From NCBI GenBank assembly GCA_033720975.1, contig JAWWBL010000086.1, positions 1 to 7,317 on the forward strand: a DNA stretch of 7,317 nt, in the 5' to 3' direction. This document shows, one piece after another, positions 7,045 through 7,317 of the stretch (position 1 is the stretch's first letter; each line of letters begins with the position of its first letter). The translations under genes and the position numbers were made by a program. The DNA comes from JAWWBL01 sp033720975 (GTDB taxonomy: Bacteria > Actinomycetota > Acidimicrobiia > Spongiisociales > ZC4RG35). The notes beneath the pieces were generated by a model, which was not told the DNA's origin, made no database searches, and worked only from the letters and a program-made list of their open reading frames with translations.

Positions 7045-7050
7045 ATGGTA
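7045..7050 (-). promoter_or_regulatory. Putative -10 box (TACCAT) for the VanW-family gene
   Basis: On the minus strand CTGGGTACCATCG contains TACCAT, identical in 13 bases to the sequence preceding the 4808 gene. Here it ends 38 bases before the ATG at 7006, which would give a leader of about 30 bases rather than a leaderless message. A possible -35-like TTCGGA lies about 18 bases upstream (7069-7074) but is weak. Confidence 0.3.
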
Positions 7051-7093
7051 CCCAGGGGGTAACGGCTATCCGAACACTGGAGTTCCGGCGGTT

Positions 7094-7099
7094 TAGGGT
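7094..7099 (+). promoter_or_regulatory. Putative -10 box (TAGGGT), leaderless type
   Basis: TAGGGT fits TANNNT and ends exactly 6 bases before GTG 7106, the same spacing as at 852-857/864 and 4796-4801/4808. It also contains the in-frame stop that bounds the nuclease-like reading frame upstream. No ribosome site is visible. Confidence 0.4.
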
Positions 7100-7105
7100 C
7101 GCGGC

Positions 7106-7317
7106 GTGCGTGTCGTCATACCCCCAGTGGTGGCCGGAGACCCGGTGCGCGTGTCGGCCTCGACCTACGTGTCGTGGAAGAAATGCCCCGATCAGGCGAA
7201 CGCCAAGCTCCAGGGCATCTACGGCCCCGAGTCGCGGCCCGCATTCCTGGGGAGCCTCGCGCATCGCATCTTCAGCCGGCATCTGCGTAGCGGCCCGATC
7301 GCGCCGGACGACTTCGC
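7106..7317 (+). CDS. PD-(D/E)XK (RecB-like) nuclease family protein, N-terminal fragment
   Basis: Reading frame of 70 codons plus two bases, running off the right edge. The N-terminus fits the start of RecB/Cas4-like PD-(D/E)XK nucleases: VSASTY (16-21), CP after a short helix (Cys27-Pro28), then FLGSLAHRIF (47-56), where the G-x-x-x-H spacing (Gly49, His53) is the first catalytic-site motif of this fold. The Asp, Glu and Lys of the active site would lie beyond the window, so activity cannot be judged. GTG 7106 is preferred because an in-frame TAG lies at 7094-7096 and a -10-like box is 6 bases upstream; GTGs at 7127, 7130, 7145 and 7151 are alternatives. It could be a DNA-repair helicase-nuclease part or a stand-alone nuclease; the family assignment is a pattern match over a short stretch. 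Confidence 0.6.
   Translation, partial: MRVVIPPVVAGDPVRVSASTYVSWKKCPDQANAKLQGIYGPESRPAFLGSLAHRIFSRHLRSGPIAPDDF

Larger units (their letters stand above)
7007..7105. promoter_or_regulatory. Divergent intergenic region
   Basis: Ninety-nine bases between the divergently read VanW-family gene and the nuclease-like gene; it must hold both promoters. Candidate -10 boxes are TACCAT (minus, 7050-7045) and TAGGGT (plus, 7094-7099). Their -35 regions would overlap back to back at about 7068-7076, which would couple the two promoters. No operator-like inverted repeat stands out. Confidence 0.5.

Noticed and set aside
5420..7096. Plus-strand open frames across the VanW gene (up to 175 codons)
   Set aside because: Shadows of the minus-strand gene; no family resemblance and no start signals.
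7007..7282. N-terminal extension of the VanW frame to 7282
   Set aside because: It runs through the intergenic promoter region and antisense to the nuclease-like gene, and places 92 non-hydrophobic residues before a clear membrane anchor.
1..7317. tRNA, rRNA, riboswitch, CRISPR array, insertion sequence or prophage
   Set aside because: No cloverleaf, repeat-spacer pattern, terminal inverted repeats, transposase or phage gene seen; the short intergenic gaps leave no room for a molybdenum/tungsten cofactor riboswitch before tupB.
1..7317. A previously undescribed multi-gene system
   Set aside because: The genes are recognisable housekeeping, transport and envelope functions; only the importer is a coherent system and its type is known.

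Overview
GC-rich (roughly two-thirds G+C), densely packed bacterial chromosome with no mobile element, CRISPR array or RNA gene that I can see. Codon use, the TANNNT-type -10 boxes sitting 6-7 bases before start codons, GTG/TTG starts and the character of the VanW-like and Nfu_N-like proteins suggest a high-GC actinobacterium, possibly an Acidimicrobiia-type lineage. That placement is inference, not demonstrated.

Layout, left to right. (1) The window opens inside gatB (+, 5' end missing), the B subunit of the Asp/Glu-tRNA amidotransferase. (2) After 37 bases comes a compact three-gene oxyanion ABC importer of the tungstate (Tup) type in the order permease, ATPase, lipoprotein. Both junctions are 4-base overlaps (GTGA and TTGA), so the three are surely one transcription unit. 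(3) pyk (pyruvate kinase) follows 10 bases later; a likely -10 box of its own overlaps the tupA stop codon. (4) A 99-residue protein with an Nfu/NifU N-terminal-like fold follows, apparently with a leaderless promoter. (5) It converges, with only 15 bases between stops, on a large minus-strand gene for a membrane-anchored VanW-family protein with peptidoglycan-binding-like repeats. (6) A 99-base divergent intergenic region separates that gene from the start of a plus-strand gene that runs off the window and looks like a PD-(D/E)XK (RecB-like) nuclease.

How they work together. gatB, pyk and the VanW gene are housekeeping or envelope functions with no evident shared pathway. Only the tup genes form a functional system: periplasmic or extracytoplasmic capture of an oxyanion by TupA, passage through TupB and ATP-driven import by TupC. 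TupC carries a C-terminal TOBE/Mop-like domain of the kind known from molybdate importers, and TupA departs from the usual tungstate-binding motifs, so the true ligand is open. The most general pattern in the window is a repeated leaderless start signature, TANNNT followed by 6-7 bases and then ATG/GTG, at four of the plus-strand gene or operon starts. I see no clearly undescribed multi-gene system here.
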